A stretch of 64,000 bases of DNA from DATCLS01 sp036563805 (lineage in GTDB: Bacteria > Actinomycetota > Acidimicrobiia > Acidimicrobiales > VFJN01). Both the position numbers and the translations under genes were made by a program. Where the stretch lies: contig DATCLS010000068.1 in NCBI GenBank assembly GCA_036563805.1, forward strand, positions 9,904-73,903, in the 5' to 3' direction. Positions 8,519 to 17,122 of the stretch are shown here, piece after piece; the stretch's first letter is position 1, and the number at the start of each line of letters is the position of its first letter. Under the pieces are notes generated by a model that was not told the DNA's origin, ran no database searches, and was given only the letters and a program-made list of their open reading frames with translations.

Positions 8519-10866
8519 TGGCCACGGTCGACGCCACGAGCACCCCGGGCGCCGCCGGCGCCACCCGCTACGCCGGGGCCCGGGTCCACCGGGTCGAGGA
8601 CGCCCGGCTCCTGACCGGCCGGGGCACGTTCGTCGACGACGTGCGCCTGCCCGGCATGCTGCATGCCTGCTTCGTGCGCAGCCCGTTCGCCCGGGCCGCC
8701 ATCCGGGGCGTCGACACCTCCGCCGCGCTCGCGGTGCCCGGCGTGCGCCACGTGTTCACCGCCCCCGACCTGAACCCCGGCGTGCACGAGCAGTGGCACA
8801 CCTCGATCGGGCCCGAAAGCCCCGAGACGCCGCGCCCGCCGCTGGCCGAGGACGAGGTCCGCTTCGTCGGCGACCCGGTGGCGCTGGTGGTGGCCGAGAG
8901 CCGCTACATCGCCGAGGACGCCGCCGAGCTGGTCGATGTCGACTACGACCCGCTGCCGGCCGTGGTCGACTACGCCACCGCCGAGGAGTCCGACGTGCTG
9001 GTGCACGAGAGCCACGGCTCGAACGTCATCGGCGAGTTGGGTGGGCTGCCGGCCTCGGCGCTGGAGGACACGTTCGCCTCGGCCGCTCACGTGGTGAGCG
9101 AGACGATCCGCCAGCAGGCCTACGTGCCGGTGCCCATGGAGGGCCGGGGGCTGGTCGTCGACTACTCGCCCACCACCGGCGACCTGACCATCTACTCGGC
9201 GACCCAGTCGCCGCACGAGGTGCGGCTGTTCTGCTCGCGCCTGCTGGGCATCCCCGAGCACCGTATCCGGGTCGTGATGCGCGACACGGGCGGCGGGTTC
9301 GGGCAGAAGATCATGGTCCAGCGCGACGAGATGTGCCTCATGCTCGCCGCCCCCAAGGTCGGCGCCCCGGTCAAGTGGGTGGAGGACCGGCGCGAGAACC
9401 TGCTGGCTGCCGGCAAGTCGCGCCACGAGCACGCGGCGGTGAAGATGGCGTTCGACGCCGAGGGCGCCATCCAGGCCGCGCAGATCGACTTCGTGTCCGA
9501 CTGCGGGGCCTACCCGACGCCCTGGCCGGTCAACACCGCGGCGGTCGTGGGGGTGCTGTTCCCCGGGCCCTACCGGGTCCCCAAGGCCAGCTTCACCAGC
9601 AAGTGCATCTACACCAACACGGTGGGCCGGTCGGCCTACCGGGGGCCGTGGCAGTTCGAGTCGCTGGCCCGCGAGGTGCTGCTCGACATCGCCGCCCGCC
9701 AGATGGGCATGGACCCGGTCGAGCTGCGCCGGCGCAACCTGCTCACCCGCGACGAGCTGCCGTACACCAACCCCAACGGCATGCCGTACGACGCCATCTC
9801 ACCCCGCGAGACGTTCGAGCAGGCGCTGGAGATGCTCGACTACGAGGCGTTCCGGGCCGAGCAGGCGGAGGCGCGCCGGCAGGGCCGGTACCTGGGCGTC
9901 GGGGTGTCGAACTATGTCGAGCCCTCCACGCCGGGCTTCGGCTACTACGCCACCGAGGCGGCCACCATCCGCATCGAGCCGTCGGGGCGGGTGAACGTCT
10001 ACATCGCTGGCGGGTCGACCGGGAACAGCATCGAGACCACGGTCGTCCAGCTCACCGCCGACGCCCTGGGCGTGAACATCGAGGACGTCAACACGATCCA
10101 GGGCGACACCGCGGTGACCGGCTTCGGCCCCGGCGCCGCCGGCAGCCGCAGCGGGTCGATGACCGCAGGGGCGGTGCGCGACACGGCGGCGATCCTGCGC
10201 GAGCGCATCCTCGCCATCGCCGCCCACAAGCTGGAGGCCGCCCCCGAGGACCTCGAGCTGGCCAACAGCCGAGTGAGCGTGCGCGGCACCCCGTCCATCG
10301 GCCTGTCTCTGGGCGAGCTGGCCCACGCCGCCTACTTCGACCCCTACGCGCTCCCGCCCGGCGTGCCGGCCGGGCTCGAGGCCAGCGCCCGGTACACGAA
10401 CGAGGCCCGCTACATCTGGGTCAACGCCACCCACGTGTGCACCTGCGAGGTCGACGTCGAGACCGGCCGGGTCGAGCTGCTGCGCTACATCGTCAGCGAG
10501 GACTGCGGCCCGATGATCAACCCCAACGTGGTCGAGGGCCAGATCGCCGGCGGCGCGGTGCAGGGCATCGGCGGCGCTCTCTACGAGCACCTGGCCTACG
10601 ACGAGGACGGCAACCCGGTCACGACGACGTTCATGGACTACCTGATCCCAACGTCGACCGAGGTGCCGGTCATCGAGTACGGCCACATCGAGACGCCGTC
10701 GCCCGGCCCGGGCGGCTACAAGGGCGTCGGCGAGGGCGGGGCCATCGGCGCCCCGCCGGCGGTGGTGAACGCGGTGGCCGATGCGCTCTCGCCCTTCGGC
10801 GTCACGCTCACCGAGCTGCCGCTGAGCCCCGACCGCCTGGTAGCGCTGCTCGATGGGAAGCGGTGA
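8518..10866 (+). CDS. Molybdopterin-binding large subunit, xanthine oxidase family, not form I CO dehydrogenase
   Basis: A 782-residue catalytic subunit. It has the N-terminal aldehyde oxidase hammerhead region (RVEDARLLTGRGTFVDDV), GGGFGQKI, a GPGAAGSRSG pterin-contact region, and a C-terminal GVGEGGAIG segment with the expected active-site Glu. The active-site loop reads AYRGPWQFE near residues 372-380. The form I CO dehydrogenase loop AYxCSFR is absent, so CO oxidation is unlikely; a carbon-ring or aldehyde/heterocycle hydroxylase is more plausible. It overlaps the TetR gene at its 3' end by 14 bases. I see no cofactor-assembly or sulfuration accessory genes nearby. Confidence 0.9.
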   Translation: MATVDATSTPGAAGATRYAGARVHRVEDARLLTGRGTFVDDVRLPGMLHACFVRSPFARAAIRGVDTSAALAVPGVRHVFTAPDLNPGVHEQWHTSIGPESPETPRPPLAEDEVRFVGDPVALVVAESRYIAEDAAELVDVDYDPLPAVVDYATAEESDVLVHESHGSNVIGELGGLPASALEDTFASAAHVVSETIRQQAYVPVPMEGRGLVVDYSPTTGDLTIYSATQSPHEVRLFCSRLLGIPEHRIRVVMRDTGGGFGQKIMVQRDEMCLMLAAPKVGAPVKWVEDRRENLLAAGKSRHEHAAVKMAFDAEGAIQAAQIDFVSDCGAYPTPWPVNTAAVVGVLFPGPYRVPKASFTSKCIYTNTVGRSAYRGPWQFESLAREVLLDIAARQMGMDPVELRRRNLLTRDELPYTNPNGMPYDAISPRETFEQALEMLDYEAFRAEQAEARRQGRYLGVGVSNYVEPSTPGFGYYATEAATIRIEPSGRVNVYIAGGSTGNSIETTVVQLTADALGVNIEDVNTIQGDTAVTGFGPGAAGSRSGSMTAGAVRDTAAILRERILAIAAHKLEAAPEDLELANSRVSVRGTPSIGLSLGELAHAAYFDPYALPPGVPAGLEASARYTNEARYIWVNATHVCTCEVDVETGRVELLRYIVSEDCGPMINPNVVEGQIAGGAVQGIGGALYEHLAYDEDGNPVTTTFMDYLIPTSTEVPVIEYGHIETPSPGPGGYKGVGEGGAIGAPPAVVNAVADALSPFGVTLTELPLSPDRLVALLDGKR

Positions 10867-11587
10867 CGCGGCGCCGTCGCCGCGGCCCTCGTCGCTCTCG
10901 TCGTCCTCGTCGCCCCGCCGCCGCTACGACAGCCCGGTGCGGCGGCAGCGGGCGGCCGAGACCCGGGATCGGATCGTCGCCGCCGGGGCGGCCATCCTCC
11001 ACGAGCACCCGGTCTGGGACTGGCGGGCGCTGACGGTCCGGGCGGCGGCCGAGCGGGCCGGCGTCAACGAGCGCACCGTCTACCGCCACTTCGCCACCGA
11101 GCGCGACCTGCGGGACGCCGTCTTCCGCCGGCTGGAGGAGGAGGCCGGCGTCGAGCTGGAGGGCATGGCGCTCGACGACGTCCGGGCCGTCACGGCCCGG
11201 ACGTTCGCGTTCGTCTCGTCGTTCCCACTCGACCCCCGCACGCCCCGCGACCCAACGCTGGTGGCTGCCAACGAGCGCCGGCGGGCCGCGCTCCTGGCCG
11301 CCGTCGAGCCCTACACGGCGGGCTGGTCGGCCGCCGACCGCGCCCTGGCCGCCGCGCTGCTCGACGTGTTGTGGGGCGTGCCGGCCTACGAGCGCCTGGT
11401 GGCCGACTGGGAGCTCGACCCCAAGGAGGCGGCGCGGGGCCTGACGTGGGTGATCCGGCTGGTGGAGGACGCCATCCGCGCCGGTCAGCCGCCTGGCCCG
11501 GCGCCCGCCCCCGAGGCGGACGCGGCCTCCGGTCCCGGAGCCTCCGGTCCCGGGGCGGGACCCGCGCCCGGCCCCGCCGTGGGCTGA
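10853..11587 (+). CDS. TetR-family transcriptional regulator
   Basis: A 244-residue regulator with an N-terminal TetR DNA-binding domain: ETRDRIVAAGAAIL, then the recognition helix region NERTVYRHFATERDL. The first 30 residues are a Ser/Pro/Arg-rich extension, so a downstream start is possible. The gene overlaps the molybdenum hydroxylase gene and probably controls the P450/hydroxylase cluster. The Gly/Pro/Ala-rich C-terminal tail (from about residue 212) is encoded by DNA that also encodes the tail of the convergent ABC ATPase over 11485-11587. Confidence 0.85.
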   Translation: MGSGDAAPSPRPSSLSSSSSPRRRYDSPVRRQRAAETRDRIVAAGAAILHEHPVWDWRALTVRAAAERAGVNERTVYRHFATERDLRDAVFRRLEEEAGVELEGMALDDVRAVTARTFAFVSSFPLDPRTPRDPTLVAANERRRAALLAAVEPYTAGWSAADRALAAALLDVLWGVPAYERLVADWELDPKEAARGLTWVIRLVEDAIRAGQPPGPAPAPEADAASGPGASGPGAGPAPGPAVG

Positions 11588-12345
11588 GCCCACCGGCCCG
11601 GCCGCGCCAGCGCGTCCGGCGGCAGGCCGAAGGCGGCGGCCAGGCGGCCGTCGGCGACCAGGCCGGCGGGGGCGCCGACCGTCACCCGCCCGTCCGCCAC
11701 GAGCCACAGCGCCGCCGCGTGGTCGACGGCCAGGTCGAGGTCGTGGGTGGAGACCACCACGGCCAGCTCCCGGGTGCGGGCCAAGTCGGCGAGCGTGGCG
11801 GCCAGCGTGATCCGCCCGCCCACGTCGAGGTAGGCCGTGGGCTCGTCGAGCACCAGCACGTCCGGCTCCTGGGCCAGGGCCCGGGCCACCAGCACCCGCT
11901 GGCGCTGGCCGTCGGACAGCTCGGCGAACGGCTCGTCCCACAGGTCGGCGACGCCGAGGGCGGCCGCGGCGCGCCGGGCCGCCTCCCGGTCGCCGGCCGA
12001 CAGCCGGCCCTGCCAGCCGGTGTGGGGGTGGCGGCCGAGCGCCACGAGCTCGCCCACGGTGAGGAGGCCGGCGTCGATCCGGTCGGTGAGCACGACCGCC
12101 AGGTGGCGGGCCCGGGTGCGGCGGTCGAGGGCGGCCAGCGGCCGGCCGTCGACGGTCACCTCGCCGGCCAGCGGCGGCTGGGCGCCGACGAGCGTGCGCA
12201 GCAGAGTCGACTTGCCGGCGCCGTTGGGGCCGACCACCGCCGTCATCGCGCCCCGGTGGGCGACCAGGTCGGGGGCGGCGACGACGGCCCGGCCCCGGCG
12301 GTACCCGGCCACCAGGCCGGAGGCGGCGAGAGCGGGCGGGCTCAC
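11485..12345 (-). CDS. btuD: ABC transporter ATPase, probable cobalamin importer (BtuD-type)
   Basis: A 286-residue nucleotide-binding subunit of a FecCDE/BtuCD-type importer. Visible are Walker A GPNGAGKST, signature ELSDGQRQRVLVARALAQEPD, Walker B VLVLDEPTAYLD and the switch histidine in STHDLDLA. The GTG start at 12345 overlaps the permease stop (GTGA) and has GAGGTG upstream. The last 34 or so codons (Gly/Pro/Ala-rich) overlap the convergent TetR gene. Cobalamin specificity rests on the riboswitch at the head of the operon, not on this subunit. Confidence 0.88.
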   Translation of the reverse strand: MSPPALAASGLVAGYRRGRAVVAAPDLVAHRGAMTAVVGPNGAGKSTLLRTLVGAQPPLAGEVTVDGRPLAALDRRTRARHLAVVLTDRIDAGLLTVGELVALGRHPHTGWQGRLSAGDREAARRAAAALGVADLWDEPFAELSDGQRQRVLVARALAQEPDVLVLDEPTAYLDVGGRITLAATLADLARTRELAVVVSTHDLDLAVDHAAALWLVADGRVTVGAPAGLVADGRLAAAFGLPPDALARPGRWAQPTAGPGAGPAPGPEAPGPEAASASGAGAGPGG

Positions 12346-13424
12346 GTGATCACCTCGGCTCGCGACCGGCGGACGAGCACCCCCACGACCACGGGCGCGC
12401 CCAGCAGGGCCGTCACCGCGTTGAGGGGCAGCACGCCGGCCCGGCCCGGGAGCTGGGCTGCCACCTCGGCCACCAGCGCCACCGTCGCCCCCAGCAGCAC
12501 GCAGGCGGGCAGCAGCACCCGGTGGTCGGACGTCCGCACCAGCGGCCGGGCCAGGTGGGGGACCGCCACCCCGACGAAGGCGATGGGCCCGGCGAAGGCG
12601 GTGGCCACGCCGGCCAGCAGGCTGGCCGAGGCCAGGACCGCCAGGCGCGCCCGCCGGACCGGGACGCCCATCGACTCGGCGTAGCGCTCGCCCAGCAGCA
12701 GCGCGTTCAGCGGCTTGGCCAGGGCCAGCGCCGCCGCCAGCCCGGCGCCGACCGCTGGCGCCAGGACCCGCAGCTCGCCGGCGGTGACGCCCCGGAACGA
12801 CCCCAGGCCCCACGCCACGTACTGCTGGAGCCGGGCGGGGTCGGCGGCCGCCACCAGCACCGAGACCAGCGCGCTGAGCACGTAGCCGACCATCAGGCCG
12901 ACCACCAGCACGCTGGCCGTGCCCCGGACCCGTCGGGCCGCCGCCAGCGAGACGAGCGTCGTCGCCAGCGCCCCGGCGAAGGCGGCACCGGCGACGCTCA
13001 GGTTCCCGAGGCCGGCCAGCCCGCCGATCCAGGCGGAGGCGCCGGTGCCGGCGGCCAGCACCACGACCGCCACCCCGAAGCTGGCGCCGCCGCTCACGCC
13101 GAGCACGAACGGGTCGGCCAGCGGGTTGCGGAAGACCGTCTGCATCTGGGCCCCGCTCACGGCGAGCGCGGCGCCGACCAGGCTGGCGGCCCCGGTGCGG
13201 GGCAGCCGCACCGTGCGCACCACGGTGACCGCCCGGCGGTCGGTCCGGTCGGGGGCGACCAGCGCGCCGACCACGTCGCCCGGGCTCAGCCGGACCGAGC
13301 CGAGAGCGAGCGCCGCCACCGCCGCCACCGCCAGGGCGCCGGCCAGCAGGGCGAACGCCGCCGCCCGGCGGCGGGTGGTCTGGCGCTCGGTGGGGGGTGC
13401 GGGGTGACGCGCCGACCCGCTCAT
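12342..13424 (-). CDS. btuC: FecCD-family permease, probable cobalamin importer (BtuC-type)
   Basis: A 360-residue membrane subunit with many hydrophobic helices. Family hallmarks are RLPRTGAASLVGAALAVSGAQMQTVFRNPLADPFVLGVSGGASFG near the N-terminus, GLGSFRG in the middle, and FVGVAVPHLARPLVRTSDHR before the final helices. About ten transmembrane segments are expected. The ATG at 13424 overlaps the stop of the binding protein gene (ATGA), and its stop overlaps the ATPase start, so the three genes form one coupled operon. Confidence 0.9.
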   Translation of the reverse strand: MSGSARHPAPPTERQTTRRRAAAFALLAGALAVAAVAALALGSVRLSPGDVVGALVAPDRTDRRAVTVVRTVRLPRTGAASLVGAALAVSGAQMQTVFRNPLADPFVLGVSGGASFGVAVVVLAAGTGASAWIGGLAGLGNLSVAGAAFAGALATTLVSLAAARRVRGTASVLVVGLMVGYVLSALVSVLVAAADPARLQQYVAWGLGSFRGVTAGELRVLAPAVGAGLAAALALAKPLNALLLGERYAESMGVPVRRARLAVLASASLLAGVATAFAGPIAFVGVAVPHLARPLVRTSDHRVLLPACVLLGATVALVAEVAAQLPGRAGVLPLNAVTALLGAPVVVGVLVRRSRAEVIT

Positions 13425-14692
13425 CCCTCGGGGACCCGCCGGAAGAACACCAGCTCGTGCTCGGGGGCCCGGTCGGGGTGGAGGATGGCGATGTAGTCGA
13501 GCAGGTACTCGTCGATGGCCACCGGCCCCCGCTCCAGCAAGTCGGGGTCGTCGTTGGCCCACACGCCGCCCCGCTCCCAGGCCGCGAACCGCCCATAGCG
13601 CTCGTCGGCGGCCACCGCCTCGGCCCGGCTGCCGAAGTCGCCGAGCGGGCTCAGCCACACGTCCGCGTCGCGGGCGTCGGCCAGCACCGCCTCGATGTCG
13701 AGGACGAGCGTGCCGGTCGAGGGGTCGTCGGCGTAGACGTAGTCGCCGCCGGCATCGGCGATGAACCGGGGAACGATGCCGGCGCCGCCCTGGGCGTTCC
13801 ACTCGCCCTCGAACAGGCTGCCGGTGATGACGGTCGGGCGCTCGGCGGGGGCGACGTCGGCCACCAGCTCGGCGGCCGCCTCGTAGTCGGCCACCAGCCG
13901 CTCGTGGAACCGCGTCGCCCGGGCCTCGGTGTTGGTGAGCGCGGCGAACAGGGCGATCCACTCCGACCAGGCCTGGGGGCTGGTCTCGAGCCAATCGGCG
14001 GCGGCCACCACCGGCACGCCGGCCTCGGTCAGGACCTCGTGGGCAGCGTCCTCGGTGCCGGCGGTGACGTACACGTCGGGGTCCTCGGCGATCACCCGCT
14101 CGGTGTCGATCACCCCGCCGGGGGCGAACGACGTGACGGCGCCCGCGTCGACCCGCTCGCGCACGCTCGGCGTGACCACCAGCTCGCCGTCCATCACGCC
14201 GGTGACGGCGCCGGCGATGCCCAGCTCGTCGGCGAAGCCGAGGTGGCTGGTGCTCTCGGTGAACAGCGACCGGACCGGCACCTCGACCACGGTCGCCTCG
14301 GCCAGCTCGCCTTCGAGCGGGGGCGGCTCGGTGCCGCACTGGGCGAGCACGTACACCCGGTCGCCGGCGCCGGGCGAGGGCTCGGCCACCCGCACCACCT
14401 TGTAGGTGCCGTGGTACGAGAGCGAGAGGTTCTCGGCGTGGCGGATGGCGAACCGGTCGGGGAACAGGTCGTCGCCCGGCTCGGCGCCCTCGACGCAGCC
14501 GGCCGGGTTGCGCCCGGTGTCGGCCGCGGGGGCGGACGCGCCGCCGGGGCCGTCTCCGGCGGCGCCGGTGGAGCCGGTGTCGCCGCAGGCGGCGGTGAGG
14601 GCGGCGGCCAGGGCCAGGAGGGAGGCGGCCACCCGCCGGGTCAGCGGGCGGGACGGGCGGAGCGGGGCTCCGCCCCGCAGGGGCGTGACCAT
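13421..14692 (-). CDS. btuF: Periplasmic-binding-type lipoprotein, probable cobalamin-binding protein (BtuF-type)
   Basis: A 423-residue lipoprotein. It has a signal segment (RRVAASLLALAAALTAACGD) with the lipid-attachment Cys near residue 36, a Gly/Ala linker, then a two-lobed binding-protein region with FAPGGVIDTERVIAEDPDVYVTAG and DVWLSPLGDFGSRAE, typical of the BtuF/FecB family. It is longer than the usual 280-330 residues because of the linker and an extra N-terminal region. The ATG at 14692 has AGGAG ten bases upstream, and a cobalamin riboswitch lies immediately before it. Confidence 0.88.
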   Translation of the reverse strand: MVTPLRGGAPLRPSRPLTRRVAASLLALAAALTAACGDTGSTGAAGDGPGGASAPAADTGRNPAGCVEGAEPGDDLFPDRFAIRHAENLSLSYHGTYKVVRVAEPSPGAGDRVYVLAQCGTEPPPLEGELAEATVVEVPVRSLFTESTSHLGFADELGIAGAVTGVMDGELVVTPSVRERVDAGAVTSFAPGGVIDTERVIAEDPDVYVTAGTEDAAHEVLTEAGVPVVAAADWLETSPQAWSEWIALFAALTNTEARATRFHERLVADYEAAAELVADVAPAERPTVITGSLFEGEWNAQGGAGIVPRFIADAGGDYVYADDPSTGTLVLDIEAVLADARDADVWLSPLGDFGSRAEAVAADERYGRFAAWERGGVWANDDPDLLERGPVAIDEYLLDYIAILHPDRAPEHELVFFRRVPEG

Positions 14693-14729
14693 GGTTGACG
14701 TCTCCTCGCGTCGTGACTCGCGTTCCACG

Positions 14730-14895
14730 CCGTGCGGTGTCCTGGCTCCCGGATCACCGCTCGCCCCCGACCTTCCAGCCCCGCGTTGGGCCGTGGTCAC
14801 GACCGCCCCGGAGGGCGGCGGGGGGTCACTCCCCGGTCACAGTTGCGGGACAGCCCCGGATTCGCACCGGTGTTCCCGAACGGCGGGCGGGAACC
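14730..14895 (-). promoter_or_regulatory. Cobalamin (B12) riboswitch
   Basis: Read on the minus strand, the leader contains the strongly conserved core CCGGTGCGAATCCGGGGC followed by TGTCCCGCAACTG (complement of 14840-14870), and a B12 box GAGCCAGGACACC (complement of 14736-14748), in the correct order and spacing. It ends about 40 bases before the btuF-like start, so adenosylcobalamin or a related corrinoid should repress the importer operon. Exact edges are approximate. Confidence 0.93.
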
Positions 14896-15002
14896 TATCG
14901 GGCGGCCGCGCCGGACTCCAACCGGCCGGTCGGCCGGTCCCTCGGCGTCCTGCCGGGCCCGCCAGGCGGCCGTCAGAGCGCCCGGTCGGCTCGTGCTTCG
15001 GC

Positions 15003-15575
15003 TCAGCCCGCCCGGTCGGCCGGCGGGCGCAGGTGCTGCTCGATGGCGGGGGTCACCAGCTCGACGATCCGGTCGGGCGGCGCCGCCGCCACCCCCGGCG
15101 ACTTGAGGGCTCGCAGGAGGGCGGAGAGGCCGACCAGCTCGGCGCAGACCAGCTCCGCCCGCAGCTCGCGGTCCTCGCCCTCGAGCCGGGCAGCCAGCGG
15201 CGCGATGAACCGGGACCGGAGCCGGTCGCGGCCCGCGGGCGGCGTGTCGCGCCCGCTGGCCAGGAACAGCATGGCGGCGAACGGGTTGATGGAGTCGGGC
15301 TCGGCCTCGAGGGTCATGACCCGGGTCACGAGGTGGCGGGCCAGGTCGCCGTCGGGGGCGTCGAGGAAGGCCGTGAAGTCGCCGACGAAGTCGGCCACCG
15401 CCAGGAACAGCTGCTCCTTGCTCCCGAAGTACTTCATGACCAGCGGGGCGCTGACGTCGGCGTCGGCGGCGATGTCGCGGATCGTCACGTCGCCGTAGGG
15501 GAACGTGGCGAACCGGCGGATGGCGGCCCGCAGCAGGGCGTGGCGGGTGTCGGGCGGGGACGCGGTCGGCGGCAT
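15003..15575 (-). CDS. TetR-family transcriptional regulator
   Basis: A 190-residue regulator. The N-terminal HTH reads DTRHALLRAAIRRFATFPYGDVTIRDIAADADVSAPLVMKYFGSKEQLF, with a divergent helical effector domain after it. Its ATG (15575) shares one base with the MFS stop (TGATG), so it is co-translated with the exporter gene upstream and is its likely regulator. A perfect palindrome at 17060-17073 upstream of the exporter is a candidate operator for it or for the next TetR. Confidence 0.88.
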   Translation of the reverse strand: MPPTASPPDTRHALLRAAIRRFATFPYGDVTIRDIAADADVSAPLVMKYFGSKEQLFLAVADFVGDFTAFLDAPDGDLARHLVTRVMTLEAEPDSINPFAAMLFLASGRDTPPAGRDRLRSRFIAPLAARLEGEDRELRAELVCAELVGLSALLRALKSPGVAAAPPDRIVELVTPAIEQHLRPPADRAG

Positions 15576-17020
15576 CACAGGCGCGGCGCCGGGATGGCGC
15601 GGGCGAGGGCGGCGGCGGCCAGGGCCGCCAGCCCGCCCATGAGGTTGACGATCAGGAAGGCGGTGGCCGTCGGGTACTCGCGGCCGCCGAGCGGGGCGAC
15701 GACCGCGGCCAGCACCGCGCCGGCGGCGGCGCTGGCGACGGTGTTGCCGATCACGCGCGCCAGCGCGTTGACGGCGTTCGCTGCAGCGGTCTCGGTGACG
15801 GGGACGTTGGCCATGATCAGCGCCGGGAACGCACCATAGGCCAGCGTGAAGCCCGCGTTCGTGACCATGGCCGCGAGCGCCAGGTGCCACAGCTCGGTGT
15901 GCAGCGCGGTCCGTACGACGTAGCCACCGGCGACCAGCAGCGCGCCCACCACCAGCGTGACGCGGGCGCCGTGGGCGGCGCTGATCCGGGCGGACAAGGG
16001 GGAGGCCGCGACCATCACCAGCGCGCCCGGGAGCTGGCACACGCCGGCGACCAGGGTCGACCGGCCGAAGCCGACGCCGGTGGCCGCCGGCAGCGTGATC
16101 ACGGTCAGGTTGCCGATGAACATGCCGAACATGGCGAAGCCGGTCAGCACGGAGGCGGCGTTCGTCGCCAGCACCGGCCGGCGCAGCGTGACGGTCAGGT
16201 TGACGAGCGGCGCCGGCCGCCCGCGCTCCCACCGGAACCAGGCCGTGCCGGCGCCCGCCGCCACCAGCGCCAGCGCCACCGTCGGGCGGCCGGTCCAGCC
16301 CCAGTCGGTGCCCTTGCTGATGACGAGCAGCAGCGCGATCAGGGCGAGGGCGAGGCCGGCCGCGCCGACCAGGTCGAACCGGGTGGGGGTGCGCACGGGC
16401 GACTCGGGCACCAGCGTGAGCACCAGCACGAGCGCGAGGGCGCTGGCGCCCACCAGGATCCAGAACAGCGCGTGCCACCCCAGCGAGTCGCTGATCAGGC
16501 CCGACAGGGGCAGCCCCATGCCGCTGCCGATGCCGAGGGTGGCGCTGACCAGGGCCACGCCGGTGCCCACCTTGGCCGGGGGCAGCTCGTCGCGCAGGAT
16601 GCTCATGCCTAGGGGGATCACGCCGACGGCCATGCCCTGCAGCGCCCGTCCCACGAGCAGCGCGGCCAGCGTGTCGGCCGTTGCCCCCACCAGCGAGCCG
16701 GACAGCAGCAGCCCCAGGCAGACGACGAGCATCCGCCGCTTGCCGTACATGTCGCCGAGCCGCCCGAGGACCGGGTTGGCCACCGCCCCGGCCAGCAGCG
16801 TCACCGTCGCCACCCACGACGTCGCCGACGCAGAGGACCCCAGCATCTCGGGGAGGAGCGGGAGCAGCGGGAGCACGAGCGTGTGCGTGAGCGACGCCAC
16901 GAACCCGCCGAATGCCAGGACCCCCACCACCAGCCAGGAGCGCATCCGGCTGGGGTGTTCGTGGAGGGGATGCACGGCGACCCCAGCCGGACGCTCCGCT
17001 CGGGTGGCGTGGGGGGTCAC
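15575..17020 (-). CDS. MFS transporter, DHA-type multidrug/solute exporter
   Basis: A predicted 14-helix-like or 12-helix membrane transporter of about 480 residues. MFS motif A appears as GRLGDMYGKRR after the second helix, and the first helix begins at MRSWLVVGVLAFGG. The start is uncertain. The frame is open to a GTG at 17074, but that would place an operator-like palindrome (17060-17073) inside the coding region, so I prefer the GTG at 17020 or the ATG at 16945. None has a strong ribosome site. Coupled to the downstream TetR gene, it is probably an inducible efflux system. Confidence 0.82.
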   Translation of the reverse strand: MTPHATRAERPAGVAVHPLHEHPSRMRSWLVVGVLAFGGFVASLTHTLVLPLLPLLPEMLGSSASATSWVATVTLLAGAVANPVLGRLGDMYGKRRMLVVCLGLLLSGSLVGATADTLAALLVGRALQGMAVGVIPLGMSILRDELPPAKVGTGVALVSATLGIGSGMGLPLSGLISDSLGWHALFWILVGASALALVLVLTLVPESPVRTPTRFDLVGAAGLALALIALLLVISKGTDWGWTGRPTVALALVAAGAGTAWFRWERGRPAPLVNLTVTLRRPVLATNAASVLTGFAMFGMFIGNLTVITLPAATGVGFGRSTLVAGVCQLPGALVMVAASPLSARISAAHGARVTLVVGALLVAGGYVVRTALHTELWHLALAAMVTNAGFTLAYGAFPALIMANVPVTETAAANAVNALARVIGNTVASAAAGAVLAAVVAPLGGREYPTATAFLIVNLMGGLAALAAAALARAIPAPRL

Positions 17021-17040
17021 GCCGGTGAGCGGTGAATGCG

Positions 17041-17076
17041 TGTTCACCCAGCCAGGGTATGAACAGTTGTTCACCC
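17041..17076. promoter_or_regulatory. Palindromic operator candidate upstream of the MFS gene
   Basis: TGAACA (17060-17065), GT, TGTTCA (17068-17073) is a perfect inverted repeat. TGTTCACCC also occurs as a direct repeat at 17041-17049 and 17068-17076. The size and symmetry suit a TetR dimer. It lies just before the exporter and 50 bases past the 3' end of the next TetR gene on the same strand. Binding protein inferred only. Confidence 0.45.
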
Positions 17077-17122
17077 TTGCAAGCGCGCGGGTGTTCGGCC
17101 GGCGGCTCGGGGCGCCGCTGGC

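Noticed and set aside
8518..10866. Annotation as aerobic (form I) CO dehydrogenase large subunit
   Set aside because: The active-site loop AYxCSFR is absent; the loop reads AYRGPWQFE.
13421..14800. Longer binding-protein start at 14800
   Set aside because: It would translate through the B12 box of the riboswitch; the ATG at 14692 has AGGAG and gives a proper signal peptide.
15575..17074. MFS gene starting at the GTG at 17074
   Set aside because: This start would place the 17060-17073 palindrome in the coding region and has no ribosome site; a downstream start is preferred, though not proven.
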